This document shows, piece after piece, positions 36,787-40,791 of a stretch of DNA of 40,791 nucleotides (the first letter of the stretch is position 1; the number at the start of each line of letters is the position of its first letter). Made by a program: the position numbers and the translations under genes. Below the pieces are notes generated by a model. The model ran no database searches. It was not told where the DNA came from and saw only the letters and a program-made list of their open reading frames with translations. Source of the stretch: Candidatus Dormiibacter spiritus (GTDB lineage: Bacteria; Chloroflexota; Dormibacteria; Dormibacterales; Dormibacteraceae); NCBI GenBank assembly GCA_003244185.1, contig QHBT01000026.1, forward strand, positions 1 to 40,791, read 5' to 3'.

Positions 36787-37875
36787 ATGGTCAGCCTGAG
36801 CGGGCAGCAGGTGCTTCGCATGCGGATGGCGGCCCAGGGTTTGGGCGCTCGCGGAGCTGGGGATGTGGCGGCCGCAGTGACGGGCTGCGCCGGCATTCAG
36901 GCGCAGGATCTGCTCTCGTCGCGGTTGGCGGTGCGAGCGCGCATGCGGCACATGACAGAGGCTCAAGTCGCAAGGGCTTGCGACCAGGAACGGAGCGTGG
37001 TCAGGACCTGGCTCATGCGGGGCACTCTGCACATGGTCGCGGCCGCCGACGTGCGCTGGCTGGTGCGGCTGCTCGGGCCCACCATTGCCGCCCGCTTCCA
37101 GCGCCGCCGGGCGCAGCTGGGCTTGGACCCCGCGCTCTGCGAGCGTCTCCTCCAGAAGCTGCCCGGAGTGCTGGCGGGACGGTCGCTGAGCCGGCGAGAG
37201 GTGGTGGCGGATCTCGCCCAGGCGGGTGTCCGCTTCGACCCCGCCGGCCAGGCGGCAGCTCACGCGATGGTCTTTGCCGCCGCCGCAGGGGTGATCTGCC
37301 GAGGCCCTGACCGAGAGGTTGAGGGAGAGCCGACGTATGTCCTGCTGAAGGAGTGGCTGGCCCGCGTAAAAGAGCGGAGACCGCTGGAGCCAGAGGTTGA
37401 GCTGGCGCGTCGCTACTTCGCCGGCTTCGGCCCCGCCGCCGTCGAGGACTTTGCCGCCTGGTCGGGCTTTGGGCTACCCGCCGCCCGGGCCGCATGCTCG
37501 CCGCTCGGCTTGGTCACTGTGGATTGTGACGGCCGCCGGCTTCTCCTGGCGGGAGTGGGTGAGGAGGGTGCTGGCTGGCGGCTTCTGCCTAAGTTCGACA
37601 CTTACCTGGTCGGCTACCGGGATCGCACTCTGCTGCGCGATGCAGCCACCTCGCAAGCGGTCTACGCCGGTGGCTGGATCCATCCCGCCGTCGTCCATGA
37701 CGGGCGCCTGGTCGGCAGCTGGCGGCTGCGCCGCCAGTACGGGGCGAGCGCCGTCACCATCCGGGTGCAGCTCTCCTTTGGGGTGCCGGGCGATGAGGAG
37801 GCTCTGGAAGCAGAGGCTAGTGACGTCGGCCGGTTTCTAGGCATCGAGACTCGACTGGAGCTGCGGCGAGGCTAG
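36787..37875 (+). CDS. AlkZ-like winged-helix DNA glycosylase (HTH_42 family)
   Basis: The 362-aa protein belongs to the HTH_42/AlkZ-like family of DNA glycosylases that excise bulky or cross-linked bases. The N-terminal catalytic QxQ motif appears in GIQAQDLLSSRLAVRARM (residues about 37-54), followed by RTWLMRGTLHMVAAADVRWL. The C-terminal tandem winged helices contain AVEDFAAWSGFGLPAAR and LLPKFDTYLVGYRDR, with IHPAVVHDGRLVGSWRLRR near the end. The QxQ rather than QxD motif suggests the AlkZ side of the family over YcaQ, but the substrate is unproven. The AUG follows TAGCCT by 7 nt. A FAH-hydrolase remnant follows immediately after its stop in the same frame. Confidence 0.85.
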   Translation: MVSLSGQQVLRMRMAAQGLGARGAGDVAAAVTGCAGIQAQDLLSSRLAVRARMRHMTEAQVARACDQERSVVRTWLMRGTLHMVAAADVRWLVRLLGPTIAARFQRRRAQLGLDPALCERLLQKLPGVLAGRSLSRREVVADLAQAGVRFDPAGQAAAHAMVFAAAAGVICRGPDREVEGEPTYVLLKEWLARVKERRPLEPEVELARRYFAGFGPAAVEDFAAWSGFGLPAARAACSPLGLVTVDCDGRRLLLAGVGEEGAGWRLLPKFDTYLVGYRDRTLLRDAATSQAVYAGGWIHPAVVHDGRLVGSWRLRRQYGASAVTIRVQLSFGVPGDEEALEAEASDVGRFLGIETRLELRRG

Positions 37876-38199
37876 GCACTGACCGGTTGGGTCACTGCCG
37901 ACGAGGTCGCGCACCCCTTCGACCTGGCGATCACCTGCAAGATCGTGGAACCGGACGGCAGCGAGCGGGTGGTCCAGCGCTCGAACACATCGCTGATGGT
38001 CCACCGGCTGCCCGAGATCATCGCGTTCCTGAGCCTCTTCACCACGCTCGAAGCCGGCGATGTGATAGCGACGGGAACGCCTGGTGGGGTGGGCCTGGGT
38101 CGCAAGCCGCCGGAGTTTCTGCGCCCCGGCCAGCTGCTGGTCAGCGCCATCGAGGGCCTGGGCGAGCTGCGCAACCCGATAGCGGCCGAAGCCGACTGA
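37876..38199 (+). pseudogene. Truncated fumarylacetoacetate-hydrolase family remnant
   Basis: Directly after the previous TAG, in the same frame, codons encode LTGWVTADEVAHPFDLAITC, then NTSLMVHRLPEIIAFLSLFT, TLEAGDVIATGTPGGVGLGR and QLLVSAIEGLGELRNPI. These are the C-terminal half of a FAH-family hydrolase (the TADE and GDVIATGTPxGVG motifs), and the N-terminal half with the metal ligands is missing. No ATG, GTG or TTG precedes the conserved part. An internal GTG at 37945 would give only 84 aa. It looks like a gene whose 5' portion was deleted at the junction with the AlkZ-like gene. Confidence 0.75.
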
Positions 38200-38275
38200 C
38201 TGGGGCTCCGCCACCGCTGAGCGGACCTGCTCGGGACGAAGTCAAGAACCACTGGCGTTGAAGCCTTACGGGGAC

Positions 38276-38281
38276 TAGAAT
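38276..38281 (+). promoter_or_regulatory. Leaderless-type -10 TAGAAT for the HxlR gene
   Basis: TAGAAT is followed by 8 nt and the ATG at 38290. No ribosome binding site is visible. The region 38200-38289 holds no gene. Confidence 0.6.
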
Positions 38282-38289
38282 TACCCGCC

Positions 38290-38637
38290 ATGGCCGCCCC
38301 GGCGCTCGACTACAGCGCGCCCTTCCAGCATGCTATCGAGCTGATCGGGAAGCGCTGGTCGGGAGCCGTGATCCGAGCCCTGATGGCCGGCACCTGTCGC
38401 TTCAACCATCTTCTGGCCGGCATCCCTGGTATCAGCGACCGGGTGCTGACCGAGCGCCTGCGCGAGCTGGAGAGCGAGGGACTGGTGGAGAGGCTGGTCG
38501 ACCCGGGGCCGCCGGTGAGGGTCAGCTACCGGCTGACCGACTTGGGCCAGAGCCTGCGCCCTGTGCTCCGGACTGTCGACAGCTGGGCCAAGAAGGAACT
38601 GAACGGCGCCAAGCCCGGAGACGAGGCAGCGGGCTAG
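38290..38637 (+). CDS. HxlR-family transcriptional regulator
   Basis: The 115-aa protein is a winged-helix regulator of the HxlR group: AIELIGKRWSGAVIRALMAG, FNHLLAGIPGISDRVLTERL, ELESEGLVERLVDPGPPVRV and YRLTDLGQSLRPVL. These regulators often respond to electrophiles or oxidants and lie near the genes they control; here the neighbours are the FAH remnant and the AraC/VOC pair, so the target is unclear. One conserved N-terminal cysteine of some HxlR sensors is not present. Confidence 0.88.
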   Translation: MAAPALDYSAPFQHAIELIGKRWSGAVIRALMAGTCRFNHLLAGIPGISDRVLTERLRELESEGLVERLVDPGPPVRVSYRLTDLGQSLRPVLRTVDSWAKKELNGAKPGDEAAG

Positions 38638-38688
38638 GACGCGCCTCCTTTTCGCTGGGCCACGTATGGGTGCGATAAGCCGGACGGC

Positions 38689-39099
38689 TCAGCGCAGCTC
38701 CTGGATTCGGAGGAGGTTGCCCGCGGGATCGCGGAAGGCGCAGTCGCGAACCCCGTACGGCTGCTCGGCCGGCTCCTGGACGACGTCCGCGCCGCTGGCC
38801 TGCAGTCGCCCGAAGGTGCCGTCGAGGTCGGCGGTGGCAAAGATTATGTGGGCGTAGGTGCCCTTGGCCATCATCTCGACGATGGTGCGCCGCTCGTCGT
38901 CGGTGAGGCCGTGCCCACCGCCCGGCGGCTCCAGGACGATGGACGTGCCGGGCTGGCCGGCGGGGCCGACACTGATCCAGCGCATCCCGCCGTATTTGAC
39001 GTCGTTGCGGACCTCGAAGCCGAGGGTGTCGCGATAGAAGGCCAGGGATGCGTCCGGGTCGTCATGGGGGAGGAAGGTCGTGTGAATGGTGATGTCCAT
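38689..39099 (-). CDS. VOC/glyoxalase-family protein
   Basis: The 136-aa protein has the paired beta-alpha-beta-beta-beta modules of the VOC superfamily: DASLAFYRDTLGFEVRNDVK, SIVLEPPG, YAHIIFATADLDGTFGRL and the C-terminal CAFRDPAGNLLRIQEL. The metal-ligand pattern is His6 and a C-terminal Glu. Members detoxify aldehydes or bind antibiotics; no specific role is visible. The start, ATG 39099, has TAGTGT 7 nt upstream, inside the end of the AraC gene. The pair AraC plus VOC is a common arrangement in Actinobacteria. Confidence 0.85.
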   Translation of the reverse strand: MDITIHTTFLPHDDPDASLAFYRDTLGFEVRNDVKYGGMRWISVGPAGQPGTSIVLEPPGGGHGLTDDERRTIVEMMAKGTYAHIIFATADLDGTFGRLQASGADVVQEPAEQPYGVRDCAFRDPAGNLLRIQELR

Positions 39100-39104
39100 G
39101 GCGG

Positions 39105-39554
39105 TCACACTAGCTGCGGCTCCGTGACCCGCGCTTCTCGATTCCTGATCGGTCTGGTGACCTCTTTCGCCACGCACGACGGCATCCCCGCCGTTGCGTG
39201 CGCCGCGTGCCGGCGGTAGGTGCTGGGAGACATACCGACCAGTTCGGTGAAGCGAGTGCTGAAGGTGCCCAGCGACGAGCAGCCGACCGCGAAACAGACC
39301 TCCGTGACGCTGAGGTCGCCACGACGCAGCAGCGCCATCGCGCGCTCGATCCGCCGCGTCATCAGGTAGCCGTAGGGCGACTCGCCGTATGCGAGCCGGA
39401 ACTCGCGGCTCAAGTGCCCGGCCGACATGTGTGCGCCGCGGGCGAGCGCCTCGACGTCCAGCGGCTGCGCGTACTCCCGGTCGATCCGGTCGCGGACGCG
39501 ACGCAGCCGCGCGAGGTCGCGCAGATGCTGCGCCGCGGCGAGTCTGCTGGTCAC
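39105..39554 (-). CDS. AraC-family transcriptional regulator
   Basis: The 149-aa protein is mostly the two helix-turn-helix AraC domain: LDVEALARGAHMSAGHLSRE, YGESPYGYLMTRRIERAMAL, VTEVCFAVGCSSLGTFSTRF and LVGMSPSTYRRHAAH. No large effector-binding domain is attached. It starts with GTG and lies just upstream of the VOC gene. Its close pairing suggests it regulates that gene. Codon and composition style here look more Actinobacteria-like than the origin region, a hint of transfer. Confidence 0.9.
   Translation of the reverse strand: MTSRLAAAQHLRDLARLRRVRDRIDREYAQPLDVEALARGAHMSAGHLSREFRLAYGESPYGYLMTRRIERAMALLRRGDLSVTEVCFAVGCSSLGTFSTRFTELVGMSPSTYRRHAAHATAGMPSCVAKEVTRPIRNREARVTEPQLV
39107..39112 (-). 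promoter_or_regulatory. Leaderless-type -10 TAGTGT for the VOC gene
   Basis: On the minus strand TAGTGT is followed by 7 nt and the VOC ATG. It overlaps the last codons of the AraC gene, so the VOC gene can be transcribed separately as well as by read-through. Confidence 0.55.
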
Positions 39555-39651
39555 CTGCGTGATCGTGCCACATACGACTGCATGTAGAGCAGGATGAATG
39601 CCCTCGACCCTGTTGAACTCGCCTCTACCGGTCGGGACGAGTCAAAACAGA

Positions 39652-39668
39652 TGAGACAACTCGTCTCA
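39652..39668. terminator. Hairpin after the UvrA-like gene
   Basis: TGAGAC (39652-39657) and GTCTCA (39663-39668) pair around AACTC, 20 bp beyond the stop of the minus-strand UvrA-like gene. There is no T-tract, so it is a weak terminator or operator. The rest of 39555-39687 shows no gene. Confidence 0.4.
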
Positions 39669-39687
39669 CGTGTCCGCAGGGCCTCGG

Positions 39688-40791
<1,104 letters not shown>

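Overview
ORGANISM. The window is GC-rich bacterial chromosome (by eye about two thirds G+C) centred on a replication origin. Minus-strand rpmH, rnpA, yidD, yidC and khpB/jag face plus-strand dnaA, dnaN, recF and a DUF721 gene, with DnaA boxes between them. YidC lacks the large periplasmic domain of Proteobacteria. There is a FemX-like transferase and a MurE without the usual DAP-specificity arginine, and many genes start directly after a TANNNT -10 element, as expected for leaderless mRNAs. Together these suggest a monoderm lineage near Actinobacteria or Chloroflexi, for example Dormibacterota. The assignment is an inference; no rRNA or tRNA gene is visible.

LAYOUT. 1-2.9 kb: RNA-binding, membrane-insertion and ribosomal genes leading away from the origin. 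2.9-3.5 kb: oriC candidate. 3.5-10.5 kb: dnaA, dnaN, recF, DUF721 and a UvrD-type helicase fused to an Fe-S RecB-like nuclease. 10.7-22.4 kb: envelope and signalling genes (MGDG-synthase-like and two GT4 glycosyltransferases, a membrane cytochrome c, a lipoprotein with Ig-like domains and a beta-propeller, a DUF4388 protein, a histidine phosphatase with a FemX-like gene, and a response regulator that has lost its phosphorylation site). 22.4-27.6 kb: folK-folP, murE, thiG-thiE-thiS, rsmG and an FmdB zinc ribbon. 27.6-29.3 kb: lysA between two copies of a 179-bp MITE-like repeat. 29.2-34.6 kb: hydrolase, cysteine desulfurase, CpXC protein, cupin, YjbQ, LarB, a small membrane protein, a HAD hydrolase and a GNAT gene broken by an amber codon. 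34.6-36.7 kb: moaC-mog-pxpA-like genes followed by a peroxiredoxin whose catalytic codon is UGA. 36.8-40.8 kb: AlkZ-like glycosylase, a FAH-hydrolase remnant, HxlR, an AraC/VOC pair and a UvrA-like ATPase cut by the window edge.

HIGHLIGHTS. (1) The peroxiredoxin at 36258-36740 has UGA at the peroxidatic cysteine position. A perfect 6-bp hairpin with GU in its apical loop follows at SECIS distance, so this is a probable selenoprotein. (2) Several well-recognised genes have no ATG, GTG or TTG available: rpmH appears to start at ATC, yidC at ATA, and a cysteine desulfurase and a small membrane protein at CTG in CTGA stop/start overlaps. (3) At least eight genes show TANNNT followed by 6-8 nt and the start codon. 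(4) lysA is bracketed by two MITE-like copies, one of which seems to supply the start codon of the next gene. (5) There are two visibly broken genes, a GNAT and a FAH hydrolase.
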